Shown piece after piece: positions 1-8,962 of a DNA stretch of 11,337 bases. Source of the DNA: Verrucomicrobiales bacterium (GTDB taxonomy: Bacteria > Verrucomicrobiota > Verrucomicrobiia > Limisphaerales > UBA1096); contig JAPPPH010000520.1 of the NCBI GenBank assembly GCA_028817635.1, positions 2,148-13,484 on the forward strand. Direction: 5' to 3'. How positions within the stretch are numbered: position 1 is the stretch's first letter; every line of letters begins with the position of its first letter. A model generated the notes under the pieces. The model was given only the letters and a program-made list of their open reading frames with translations, did no database searches and had not been told where the DNA came from. Position numbers and translations under genes: made by a program.

Positions 1-188
1 TCCTGCGGCTGTTCCAGCCCGGCATACGGCGGGAAGTTTTTGATGTCCTTCACCTTCGAATCGGAACCGACCATGTTGGATTGCCCCGCAAAAATGAAAA
101 CCCGAACCGTGGAGTCATCCGCCGTCTGGCCAGGCGAAAGCCCCGCTGCGATTATCGAAAAAACGAAAACAAGAATTTGTCGTGTCAT
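1..188 (-). CDS. SASA/CE6-type carbohydrate acetylesterase, 5' part only
   Basis: This is the N-terminal 62 codons of a minus-strand gene that starts at an ATG (188-186) and runs off the left edge. The first ~22 residues look like a Sec signal peptide: MTRQ, then a hydrophobic stretch (ILVFVFSIIAAGL), then a likely cleavage zone near SPGQTA. Residues 29-41 read VRVFIFAGQSNMV. The AGQSNM block is the diagnostic start of the SASA / carbohydrate-esterase family 6 domain, in which the Ser of GQSNM (here S37) is the nucleophile. The family removes acetyl groups from sialic acids or xylan-type sugars, so an exported sugar-ester hydrolase is expected, but the substrate cannot be told from this fragment. 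It starts 34 nt after the VWA/GATase gene stops, so it may be the operon's last visible gene. The rest of the catalytic triad lies outside the window. Confidence 0.8.
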   Translation of the reverse strand, partial: MTRQILVFVFSIIAAGLSPGQTADDSTVRVFIFAGQSNMVGSDSKVKDIKNFPPYAGLEQPQ

Positions 189-222
189 GAAAATGCGCCG
201 CCAGACTAAAGCGCTCAGCGGT

Positions 223-2493
223 TCAGGCAAGGCCCCAGCCCCGGCGCAGTGACCACTCGGTGCCGAGCAGCGCGGCCAACAAAAGAAGCAGCCACCACCG
301 ATCCCAGGTGGAGCTTTCGCGGTACTCGACGAACTGCGCCTGCAGATCGCCAAGTTCCCCCGCCAGCAGCGACTGTCCCGGCCCAACGGCGAACCGGCCA
401 CCGGTAGTCGCGGCGAGGGACTGCAGCAATTCGTGATTCGCCCGGGTCGATGCCAGCTCCCTCTGATTCGGGATCACGTCAACAAGCTGACGCGCGAACA
501 CGTTTTCGTCACCGGCCTTGGCCAGATGCGCGACCAGTCGGTGCGCCCCTTTTTGTTCGGCGACAAACGACGCCGAAAAACTCCCGTCACTAAGGCTGGA
601 CTCCAGCGGCAGCTCCGCCTCGGTGCGGTCGGGGCGAACGAGTTTCAAAGTCAGCTTGGCCGCCGGGTCGGGCGACAGGGTGGTCACCGTGAGCGGCACA
701 GTTTCGCCGATGTGAACCGGCCCGACGGGTAACTCGATCCGGATCTCACCGGCCTTGCGCTGGATGCGGTCTGCCGCCAGCCAGCGGATGGCGTTGTTCC
801 AAAATTGCCGGTAGTAGCCGTTGCGATCCGTCGGCGTGCCGAACCGGCTCTCGAACGAGGCGCCCCAGCCGGGCGTGGTGTCGGAGGTGAACGCCATCGT
901 GCGGCCCCGACCAATCTGCTGTACCGCGAACACCACCAGTGGGCCGTACTGGTTTGATTTGCTACCGTGCAACGCCAGCGACACGGCGCCCGGCTTGAGC
1001 CGATTGACAAGATTCAAACCGCCGAAGCCGGGGAACTTTTCATTCCACGCCCGGCGCGACTCGTCGGCGGTCAACCCGACCCGCATGATCGGGTGATCGT
1101 ACGCCTCCTCCGGTATCTTGAGCTTGAACCCACGCCACTCCGAGTCGCGGTTGCCGACCACGTCCACCGGCATGAGCTTGTCGATCACAGTCTTGTCGTA
1201 CTGTCCCGCGCCGAACGCCGTCGAGCCACCGACCATCACGAAGCCACCGCCGTGCTGCTCCACCAGCGACACGGTGTTGTCGAGTTGTTCCGGGGTGAAT
1301 GCCTCACGATAAATATCACTGTTGATGACCACGTCATACTTGAGCAGCGAAACCATGTTGGTCGGAAAACCCCGGTAAGGATGGGCGACGTTGTACACCC
1401 GACGACCCTTGCGGTCGGTGCGGTACGGACTTCGCTTCGCAAATACAATCGAAGTGTGCTGCGGAAAATATAGCGAGGTCACTTCCATTTGTGGATCCTG
1501 CTCGAGCGCGTTCTCCAGCGTGTCGGTGGCGCCCGGCGTGCCCTCCATGTAGAGCACGCGGATTTTTTCGTCGCGCAAATCGACCCCGAAGCGACCGGCA
1601 TTATTGTCGTCCAGCCGCTCGCCCGATTGCTGGCCGAGGCTCACGCTGTACTCGGCAAACCCCTCGAACGGCGAGTCGAAATCCAACAGCACCTCCTGCG
1701 GTTTACCCGTGAGAGTGACTGCCTGCTCATGCAGCAACCTCCCGCCACGCCGTACAGTCGCCATTGTTTTTCGGCCTTCAAAACCGGGACTGTCCACTGC
1801 AAGGCTTAACCGAATCTTCGGATCGAACGGCACGATCTGCCCACCGGCCGCCCCTCGCAAAACCACGTCCGCTGCCTCCTCCGGCGTGCCGAATCCAAAG
1901 GCGAATAGCGGAATGCCGGCACGGTGCAGCTTCAACGCCGACTCGCGGCTCGCCGCCGTGTCCGCAAACTGGCCGTCGCTCAAGAGCACCACCGCGCCCA
2001 GTGGCACGTCGCGCGGCTGGTTGAGTAACGACGCCAACGCTTCGGAAAATCGGGAGTGGGATTCCGCCGCTGCCACGGTCGCCAGCTCGTTGGTCGTGCC
2101 CAGCCGTTCGCCGAACGTGTACAGCCGCAAGTTCCCGGCGATCCCAGTCTGCGATTGGATCGACTCGGCAAACGCCTTGGCCAAGGCCATCCGCGTCGAT
2201 TGGTCGGGTGTGTCCTGCAATGCCATGCTTTGGGAAACGTCGAGCAGGACCGCGACCTCGCGTGTTTCGTCGAACGCCTTGCGGTCAATCCGGTGCGGAT
2301 CCGCGAGCAGAAACAAAACCAGCGCCACCGAACCAACCCGGAGGCCCCACAACAAAACGCGGCGCGCTGACGAGAGTTTACCGGCTCGTCGATACGACCA
2401 AAATCCCACCGCCAACAGCACGGCACACAACACTGCCACTCCCTGCCAAACCGGCGTGAGCTGAAAATAAATCTCTGGCGAAGTCTCGTTCAC
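223..2493 (-). CDS. Membrane VWA protein with GATase1-like domain
   Basis: This is a 756-residue membrane protein starting at a GTG (2493-2491), 13 nt after the preceding gene stops. Two TM helices lie near residues 15-33 and 46-64. A von Willebrand A domain follows, with a complete MIDAS start D85-V-S87-Q-S89 and a SDG at 172-174. After a β-rich stretch there is a class-I glutamine-amidotransferase-like region (about 400-450) with GGGFVMVGGSTAFGAGQY. No Cys sits at the nucleophile elbow (GGS is there), so amidotransferase chemistry is unlikely. A β-rich domain (about 580-700) and a last TM segment (about 733-748, WWLLLLLAALLG) end the protein. The VWA should bind a metal and a partner outside or at the membrane. 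MoxR encoded upstream is the likely ATPase partner (inference from the family). It has the same overall plan as the gene at 4912-7011. ALAKA at 2175-2186 comes from a variant of the local palindrome. Confidence 0.87.
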   Translation of the reverse strand: MNETSPEIYFQLTPVWQGVAVLCAVLLAVGFWSYRRAGKLSSARRVLLWGLRVGSVALVLFLLADPHRIDRKAFDETREVAVLLDVSQSMALQDTPDQSTRMALAKAFAESIQSQTGIAGNLRLYTFGERLGTTNELATVAAAESHSRFSEALASLLNQPRDVPLGAVVLLSDGQFADTAASRESALKLHRAGIPLFAFGFGTPEEAADVVLRGAAGGQIVPFDPKIRLSLAVDSPGFEGRKTMATVRRGGRLLHEQAVTLTGKPQEVLLDFDSPFEGFAEYSVSLGQQSGERLDDNNAGRFGVDLRDEKIRVLYMEGTPGATDTLENALEQDPQMEVTSLYFPQHTSIVFAKRSPYRTDRKGRRVYNVAHPYRGFPTNMVSLLKYDVVINSDIYREAFTPEQLDNTVSLVEQHGGGFVMVGGSTAFGAGQYDKTVIDKLMPVDVVGNRDSEWRGFKLKIPEEAYDHPIMRVGLTADESRRAWNEKFPGFGGLNLVNRLKPGAVSLALHGSKSNQYGPLVVFAVQQIGRGRTMAFTSDTTPGWGASFESRFGTPTDRNGYYRQFWNNAIRWLAADRIQRKAGEIRIELPVGPVHIGETVPLTVTTLSPDPAAKLTLKLVRPDRTEAELPLESSLSDGSFSASFVAEQKGAHRLVAHLAKAGDENVFARQLVDVIPNQRELASTRANHELLQSLAATTGGRFAVGPGQSLLAGELGDLQAQFVEYRESSTWDRWWLLLLLAALLGTEWSLRRGWGLA
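2175..2186. repeat. Variant palindrome CCTTGGCCAAGG
   Basis: This 12-bp symmetric variant shares the CTTGGCCAAG core and is read as ALAKA in the 223-2493 gene. Confidence 0.6.
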
Positions 2494-2506
2494 GATGGGT
2501 GCGCAC

Positions 2507-4915
2507 TCACTCCTCGTAGGAGATCGCGCGCAGGTAATTCTCGATCAACGGCGCGTAGCCGGAGGGAAGTTCATCGGCCTCGGAGAGGATGCGATCCGCT
2601 TGGCCAAGCGCGGCCCGCAGCAGCTCGGCCGCATCGGTCAATGTCCCCTCTCCTTCGGTCCCAAGTTGCAGCGCTTGGCCAAGCGCCTGGTCCTCGATCT
2701 CGCCGGAGGCCTGACCAAGCAGGTTCGCCGCCTCCTCCAGCAGACCGGACAACGCCTCGGCACCGCCCTGCGCACCGGTCGGGATCGGCAGACCGGCAGC
2801 CGTCTGCGCCGCCTGACTTGAGCGTTGGCCCAGTTGCGCCTGCGCCTCGGCCGAGGGATCGGACGCAGTCTCACTGCCCTCCTCCGCCGCGGCCAATTCC
2901 TCATTCAACGCCTCCTGCTCGGCGATCATCTGCTCGATCTGCGCCAGCAATTCCTTCATCCGCTCCTCACTATTTTCCGACTCGGAACTGCTGGAGGAAC
3001 TGGACTCCCTGAGCGTGATTTTTGGCTGTCCATCCTGCCCGGCGTCCTCGCTTTGGCCCGGCATTTGTTGATCGTCCGGAATTAGCGCCGCCGCGCGGGT
3101 CAGCGCCGCGATGGCCAGCTCCTGCGCGGTGATCGCCTGCTTCCGGTCGTACGGCTGCAGGTTTCTGGCCGAAAGTTTCATCGCCGAGGCAGCCATCCGC
3201 AGCTCGAGCGAAAACTGAATCGCCACGAAATCAGTAGTCACGGTGTCGGCCTGTTCGCGGAGTTGCTCCACGTAGCCAAGCGCCTCGAGTTGCTCGGCAC
3301 GGATCGGAATCCGATCCTTCGCCGGGGGATCGTGCGGCAGCCGCGAGGTGTCGGTGAGAATGTGCTTCTGCATCTCGAGCGGGTTGACGCGCTCCTCATT
3401 CCCGCCGCCGCCACCACCACCGCCGCCCTGACTCCCGTCATCCCCGGGCGGAGGCGGCACCTCAATCAGGACGACCTCCGACTCTCCGATGCCGGGGCCG
3501 CTCAACACGTTGCCGTCCCGCGCCTCGGCGTGCACCGCGACAATGTCGTACGGCTTCAGATCCAGTCCGGACAAATCGAGTGTCGCGGCGGCGGTGAACT
3601 CATGCGCTGCGCCTTTATCAAACTCCACCAGCTGCTCCTCCGGCGTTTCGCCGATTTTTCGATAGAGCAGTTTCAGCGAGTCGATGCCGACATCGTCCGT
3701 GCCCCTCAGTTGAAATTGAACCGGTTTACCCAGCTCAAACTCGTCGCCAGTGTGGGATAAAATCCTGATCGTGGGCGGCTCATCCGGCAGCACGAGAATG
3801 CGGTGCGGCTCGGGGTCAAGCGCGATGTCGCCGTGCCGACCGGTCAACCGTAGACCGTACTCGATCGACTCCGCGAGCAGCGGCAGCCGCAGCTCAAACC
3901 GGTTGGTCGCCCCCGCGGCGAACGGCAGATTTTCAGCCGCGTTTTCCTCGCCGCCAGCGACGGCGAACACCGCCTCGACCGGCTGCTCCAGCGTCTCGAT
4001 CGTGTAGCGAATCGAACTTCCCTCGAGAACATCGAAACTTGGTTCATCGACCGTTTTCTTTAGTCGCTGCGCGTATGCCGGAGGCGAAACCTCGATGTGA
4101 TACCTGGCCACGGAAGGCAGATCGTACGGGTCGAGCTGGTACTCGTCCGACTGCCCGTCCCCGGCGAAAGCCTGCAGCGAAGTCGCCCCGGAGACGTTTG
4201 GCACCGTGACACGAAACGAGCCGTCCACGGCCACCGAGGCAGTCTGCGCTTGGCCAAGCGCGGCCAGTCGCACCGTGACTTCAGCAGCCCTGCGACCGGT
4301 CACCTGCCCCGACACCTCGATGGTCGCGCCCTTGGCCAACCGCTCCGGCAGCTTGGCCAAGCGTACCTGCGTGTAGGTCAGGTCCGCGCCCGGCAGGGCC
4401 AGGCGCAAATAACTCAGCCAACCGCCCAGCGCCACGAAGAGTACAGTGACAGTGAGCACGGCCGTCAACCCGATCTGCCAACGGCGCAGCTCCGCCCGGA
4501 GCGGCAGCGGATTGTCGTTCAACAATTCGGCGGCATGAGCGTCCAGTCGCTCCAGCAGTTCCTCTCCCATCTCGGCCCGGGCCGTGGCGTCGCGTGCGGA
4601 GTCGTCCGCCGCCGTGCGTAGGGCGAGCGTGGAGTCGTCCGCCTGCGTTTCAGTGGCAGCCACCAGTTCATCGACCGGTTGCGGCACCCGCGAGTTCCAT
4701 AAACGCAAAACCAAACCGACGACTGCAGCCAGTGCGATCAGGGTCAAAACCAGACGCGGCCCGGTTCCGGCCTCGCTGAAAAAATCGATCACCCCCAGCG
4801 CCAGCAATGCACCAAGCGCAACTGTGACGGCGGCCACCCGGGATCGGCGGGTAAGCATCCGTGCGCGAACGGCGGCCCGCTGGTTCAACTCGGTTTGAAA
4901 AGTCTCGGTGCTCAT
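2507..4915 (-). CDS. Large DUF4175-like membrane protein with coiled coil
   Basis: I place the start at ATG 4915-4913, giving 802 residues, because it overlaps the TGA of the BatA-like gene as ATGA, a classic coupled start. A longer reading from 5005 would run 90 nt into that gene. Three TM helices are visible at about 27-46, 53-73 and 147-170. Next comes a long β-rich periplasmic region (about 175-480) with Ig-like hydrophobic alternation, a linker with nine consecutive Gly (near residue 500), a helical region, a Ser-rich run (near 635) and an acidic coiled coil (about 640-675, EERMKELLAQIEQMIAEQ). An Ala/Gln/Leu-rich helical tail follows. This matches the large DUF4175-type proteins often found beside MoxR/DUF58/BatA genes, but I assign the family from architecture and context only. 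No catalytic motif is seen. A scaffold or tether role is inference. Five copies or variants of the 14-bp palindrome fall in this gene. Confidence 0.68.
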   Translation of the reverse strand: MSTETFQTELNQRAAVRARMLTRRSRVAAVTVALGALLALGVIDFFSEAGTGPRLVLTLIALAAVVGLVLRLWNSRVPQPVDELVAATETQADDSTLALRTAADDSARDATARAEMGEELLERLDAHAAELLNDNPLPLRAELRRWQIGLTAVLTVTVLFVALGGWLSYLRLALPGADLTYTQVRLAKLPERLAKGATIEVSGQVTGRRAAEVTVRLAALGQAQTASVAVDGSFRVTVPNVSGATSLQAFAGDGQSDEYQLDPYDLPSVARYHIEVSPPAYAQRLKKTVDEPSFDVLEGSSIRYTIETLEQPVEAVFAVAGGEENAAENLPFAAGATNRFELRLPLLAESIEYGLRLTGRHGDIALDPEPHRILVLPDEPPTIRILSHTGDEFELGKPVQFQLRGTDDVGIDSLKLLYRKIGETPEEQLVEFDKGAAHEFTAAATLDLSGLDLKPYDIVAVHAEARDGNVLSGPGIGESEVVLIEVPPPPGDDGSQGGGGGGGGGNEERVNPLEMQKHILTDTSRLPHDPPAKDRIPIRAEQLEALGYVEQLREQADTVTTDFVAIQFSLELRMAASAMKLSARNLQPYDRKQAITAQELAIAALTRAAALIPDDQQMPGQSEDAGQDGQPKITLRESSSSSSSESENSEERMKELLAQIEQMIAEQEALNEELAAAEEGSETASDPSAEAQAQLGQRSSQAAQTAAGLPIPTGAQGGAEALSGLLEEAANLLGQASGEIEDQALGQALQLGTEGEGTLTDAAELLRAALGQADRILSEADELPSGYAPLIENYLRAISYEE
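2597..2610. repeat. 14-bp palindrome CGCTTGGCCAAGCG, copy 1
   Basis: Exact copy. It lies inside the DUF4175-like gene and is read as ALGQA in its frame. Confidence 0.9.
2672..2685. repeat. 14-bp palindrome CGCTTGGCCAAGCG, copy 2
   Basis: Exact copy, palindromic over 16 bp (2671-2686, GC…GC flanks). Same gene, read as ALGQA, 75 nt from copy 1. Confidence 0.9.
3401..3427. repeat. GGN-type codon run encoding poly-Gly
   Basis: A triplet run of CCG/CCA codons on the plus strand is read on the minus strand as nine consecutive Gly inside the DUF4175-like protein. It is a low-complexity linker between the periplasmic β-rich part and the helical part, and could vary in length between strains. Confidence 0.7.
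4247..4260. repeat. 14-bp palindrome CGCTTGGCCAAGCG, copy 3
   Basis: Exact copy, palindromic over 16 bp (4246-4261). Inside the DUF4175-like gene, read as ALGQA. Confidence 0.9.
4331..4363. repeat. Two neighbouring palindrome variants
   Basis: TTGGCCAA at 4332-4339 and the 12-bp core GCTTGGCCAAGC at 4351-4362 lie 11 nt apart. Both are read in the same frame as RLAK within RLAKLPERLAKG. The 12-bp core is the seventh strong copy, differing from the 14-mer only by an A instead of C at the outer left base. Confidence 0.85.
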
Positions 4916-7011
4916 TTTGTGTTCGTCACTGCGGAGTGATAGCGGTTGCTGATCAGCGGCTCGGCGGCGAGCAGGAGCGCGAGCAGGATGAGCAACGTCC
5001 GCCAAATTACCGAGCTTTCCGACTCGGTGCCGGCTTTGAGAAATGCCGCCGATTCCTCGTCGCTGCTCTGCCGCAGTTTCTCGAGTTGCCGCTGCACGAC
5101 GATGCCCTGCACGGCGGCGAGGTCGGACTCAGCCGGCGGCAGATTCACCGCGATCAGCTGGACGAGCCCACCCTCCGCATCGGTCAGCGAATACACGCCG
5201 GGCACTTCAGGCAGATCGACGACGAGCCGATTTTCATCGTTCGCCGTGAAGGGTTTTTTGTTCAGCTCGAACGCCTGGCCGGCGGAATTCTCCGGCAAAC
5301 TCAGCGTGAGCGTTTGGCCGGTACTCCCCTGCGTGGTGACGTCACGCCGATGGTTCTCGGCCTGACCGGCGGCACGCACGGCAAGCAGGTGCGCGGTCAC
5401 CACAAACAACGCCCCGTCCGTCTGCCACTTACCCCAGCTACGGTCCGCGCTGGCGTTCACGAAAATCACGCGCCCGGCCCCGAGCGTTTTCTCGACGATG
5501 AACGGGACACGATCCGCGAAACTCGCCAGCGTCACGGCACCGGTCCGCGTCGTGGCTACGTGGCGATGCGTCAGCGGCAGCCGGCGCAGGCGTCGCCGAT
5601 GCTCCGCGCTCAATTCGCCCCAAAGCGGATGGCGCACCGAGACCGCCTCGAGGGTCGCCATCCCGTCAAGCGGTTCCGTCTCGCCAACAGAAACCGGCAG
5701 CAGTTCGTCGAGCGCTGCATCGATCGATCCGGCCTGAAATTCAGGTCCGCCAAAAACCAGCAACCCGCCGCCGCTGGCCACGAATTTCTTGAGCGCAGCG
5801 GCGCCGCCCGCAGTCAGGTTGGCCCCGTCCGGCAAAACCACCAAACCCCGGCTGCTGTCCGGTTTTGTGAGCGTCAACAATTCCGCAGCAGCAGAGGTCG
5901 GCATGCCGTGATGCAGCTCAAACTGCATCGGGATTTCCTCGCTGAAGTTTTCCGGTGAGAGTGCCCGGCCGAGAAAAAATGTTTTGCGAAGAAACGTCTT
6001 CGCGGTCGACTTCGGCTCGATCAACAGCACCGGCAACGGTTGCTGAACGTAGAAGGCGTCAAACGCGCGGTCATCGCCTGGCCAGGCGTCCCCGCCCGTT
6101 GTGGTGAGCGTGCGCGAAACCCAGCCGTACCGGTTGCCAGCGGTGTACGGAATGGCGAGCGCGGTCTGTCCGCCGGCCAGATCCAACTCACGCTTGGCCA
6201 AGCGCACGGCCTCCACTTCTCCATGCAATTCGTCCTGCACGGTAACCATGCCGCTAGGCTGCGAGTAGCGATAAACGCCGGTTCGCAATATGCCCCGGCC
6301 ACGGGCGCCGACCTGAAATCCGCCGTTCACCGGCTCCAGATCACCGGCCTTGGCCACGCGCAGGGTGACGTTGGGCGGAAGGGCGAGGTTGTCGAGATTC
6401 TCGATCGCGCTGAGCTGCAGGTCGCTCACGACATGAATGATTTTTGGAAAGTCCGGACCGAACCGGCCAAGCGACTGGGCGGCTTTATGAATTGACGCCG
6501 CGAGATCCCCCGCCCGGTGTGACGGCGTGGCGGCATTCAGTATGCGCTTGGCCTCGGAGGGGCGCACCCAGCGCACCGGTTCGTCCGCCTGGCCCGGCGC
6601 GAACAGGATCGCGACCTGGCTGCCGTGGCCGGTCTCGTCGAGCGCCCGCTTGGCCAAGCGCTTGGCCTGATCGAGCACAGTTTCATCTCCAGACATGGCC
6701 TGCATCGAGGCGGAGCGATCGAACACCAGCGCAATCGCCACGCGCTGCGGCTTGGGCGTGGCTGCCATGCCGGCGAAAAAGACCTTCGAAAAAACCAAGG
6801 CAAGGAACAGCACCGCGAGGCAGCGGAGAAGGAATAGCGGCCAATCCTGGATGCTGCGCTTTTTGCGGGTGGACAGTTCGCTTGGATCAATGAAGCGGTT
6901 TGTGCTGAACACCACGCGGCGCGGCTGGCGGCGGCGCTGCAGGTGCACCCAGACCGGAATCGCGAGGCACGCCACGCCGGCGGCAAACAGCCATGGGTTG
7001 GTGAAGCTCAT
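4912..7011 (-). CDS. BatA-like membrane VWA protein with GATase-like domain
   Basis: This is a 699-residue protein from ATG 7011-7009, 5 nt after the DUF58 stop. Residues 1-40 are a typical BatA N-terminal module: a first TM (about 7-24, FTNPWLFAAGVACLAIPVWVH) followed by an Arg-rich loop and VVFSTNRFI. A second TM lies at about 58-79. The VWA domain has MIDAS D98-R-S100-A-S102 and SDLQ at 196-199 instead of the common SDG. A GATase1-like region (about 385-440) has GGGLLVFGGPEFQAG with no nucleophile Cys. A C-terminal TM spans about 668-687. BatA proteins act in envelope Bat complexes with MoxR ATPases. The fusion to a degenerate amidotransferase fold is typical of PVC versions (from memory, not checked). 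The TGA stop overlaps the next ATG. Two exact palindromes within it encode RLAKR. Confidence 0.9.
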   Translation of the reverse strand: MSFTNPWLFAAGVACLAIPVWVHLQRRRQPRRVVFSTNRFIDPSELSTRKKRSIQDWPLFLLRCLAVLFLALVFSKVFFAGMAATPKPQRVAIALVFDRSASMQAMSGDETVLDQAKRLAKRALDETGHGSQVAILFAPGQADEPVRWVRPSEAKRILNAATPSHRAGDLAASIHKAAQSLGRFGPDFPKIIHVVSDLQLSAIENLDNLALPPNVTLRVAKAGDLEPVNGGFQVGARGRGILRTGVYRYSQPSGMVTVQDELHGEVEAVRLAKRELDLAGGQTALAIPYTAGNRYGWVSRTLTTTGGDAWPGDDRAFDAFYVQQPLPVLLIEPKSTAKTFLRKTFFLGRALSPENFSEEIPMQFELHHGMPTSAAAELLTLTKPDSSRGLVVLPDGANLTAGGAAALKKFVASGGGLLVFGGPEFQAGSIDAALDELLPVSVGETEPLDGMATLEAVSVRHPLWGELSAEHRRRLRRLPLTHRHVATTRTGAVTLASFADRVPFIVEKTLGAGRVIFVNASADRSWGKWQTDGALFVVTAHLLAVRAAGQAENHRRDVTTQGSTGQTLTLSLPENSAGQAFELNKKPFTANDENRLVVDLPEVPGVYSLTDAEGGLVQLIAVNLPPAESDLAAVQGIVVQRQLEKLRQSSDEESAAFLKAGTESESSVIWRTLLILLALLLAAEPLISNRYHSAVTNTK
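6075..6088. repeat. Variant palindrome CGCCTGGCCAGGCG
   Basis: This 14-bp palindrome differs from the main repeat by a T→C change and its matching A→G change on the other arm, so symmetry is kept. It lies in the BatA-like gene. Confidence 0.6.
6191..6204. repeat. 14-bp palindrome CGCTTGGCCAAGCG, copy 4
   Basis: Exact copy inside the BatA-like gene, read as RLAKR. Confidence 0.9.
6647..6667. repeat. 14-bp palindrome copy 5 with overlapping half-copy
   Basis: The exact 14-mer at 6647-6660 is followed, overlapping by two bases, by another half (CGCTTGGCC, 6659-6667). Inside the BatA-like gene, read as RLAKR. Confidence 0.9.
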
Positions 7012-7016
7012 CTCAG

Positions 7017-7919
7017 CTAAAACAGTTCGGCGCGCCGGGACAGGAACGCGGACAGGGCGAGATCCATCGGCTCGTCGGTGATGATGCGGCAGTAGGCGGT
7101 CTCGTGCTCAAGGCAGAGCGACTCGATCGAGCGAAGGAACGCGCCGAATTTTTTATCGTACCCGGGGCGCATACTCCGGCCGTCGGCCTCGATCTCCGCG
7201 CCGGTCTCGCTGTCCACGAACAGCACGTCGTCCTCGAACTGCGGGTCGACCTCGTCGCGGTGCAATACGTGCAAAAATAAAACCTCGTGGCCGCGCTCGT
7301 TGAGTTGTGTGAGAAAGTCGCGGCCCTGTTGCTCGGGAAAATACCCGTCCGACACCAGCACGGAGACCGCCCGCTCACGGCCCAGCGCAAGCAGTCCGGC
7401 GAACTGCCCGAGGTCATCGGCCTCACCGTCCGCCTCGGTTCGCGCCAGTCGATCCAGCAACGCGTGAAGATGATCGCCCCGGCTGCTGGGCGGAATCAAC
7501 GGGACGCGATCCCCGTAATCGGTCTGGCCTATAAACCCGATGCCGGGTGCGTCATTCTGGTTTTGCATCAACAAGGCCAGCACAGCGCAGAGCAACCGGG
7601 AGTAGGCCATCTTGTTTTGGGCGCCGTCGCCGTAGGCCATCGAACGGCTGGTATCGAGGTACAGGTAGCCGCGCAGGTTTGTTTCCTGCTCGTATTCGCG
7701 GATGAAAAGCTGATCCGTCTTGGCCCAGACGCGCCAGTCGACCAGCCGCGCCGGGTCCCCCGCCATGTACGGCCGATGCGCCGCAAAAACCGGGCTCGAG
7801 CCACGCCGCGCGCTGCGGTGCAGGCCATGAAAGTAGCCGTCGACCACGTTGCGCGCGAGCAACGGCAGATCCCCCGCGAGCGCGAGCAATTTGTCGTCGA
7901 TGGCCAGTGGGGTGTTCAC
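7017..7919 (-). CDS. DUF58 (VWA-like) protein
   Basis: This is a 300-residue cytoplasmic-looking protein with no TM helix. The start is a GTG (7919-7917), 18 nt after the moxR stop, and I see no better start nearby. The DUF58 signature is clear: R49-P-Y51-M-A-G54-D55, then VDWR ending at R63 (the family's GD…R.IDWR block). It is followed by YLYLDTSRSM with MIDAS-like D89, S91 and S93, and by VSDG (189-192). DUF58 proteins are nearly always encoded next to MoxR ATPases and are thought to be partners or adaptors. The exact biochemical role is not established. It sits between moxR and the BatA-like gene, in the standard order, and ends with TAG 5 nt before the BatA start. Length is normal for the family. 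Confidence 0.94.
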   Translation of the reverse strand: MNTPLAIDDKLLALAGDLPLLARNVVDGYFHGLHRSARRGSSPVFAAHRPYMAGDPARLVDWRVWAKTDQLFIREYEQETNLRGYLYLDTSRSMAYGDGAQNKMAYSRLLCAVLALLMQNQNDAPGIGFIGQTDYGDRVPLIPPSSRGDHLHALLDRLARTEADGEADDLGQFAGLLALGRERAVSVLVSDGYFPEQQGRDFLTQLNERGHEVLFLHVLHRDEVDPQFEDDVLFVDSETGAEIEADGRSMRPGYDKKFGAFLRSIESLCLEHETAYCRIITDEPMDLALSAFLSRRAELF

Positions 7920-7937
7920 CGGAATACCGTGTGTGCG

Positions 7938-8942
<1,005 letters not shown>

Positions 8943-8962
8943 GTATTGTGAAAAATGAGAAC

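Noticed and set aside
1604..2464. 286-codon open frame on the plus strand
   Set aside because: Antisense to the VWA/GATase-like gene; Ser/Arg-rich composition and no domain.
4916..5005. N-terminal 30-residue extension of the DUF4175-like gene
   Set aside because: It would lie wholly inside the BatA-like gene; Ala/Arg-rich, and the ATGA-coupled start at 4915 is better.
4861..5958. 365-codon open frame on the plus strand
   Set aside because: Antisense to the BatA-like gene; Arg/Gln-rich low-information sequence, no recognisable motif.
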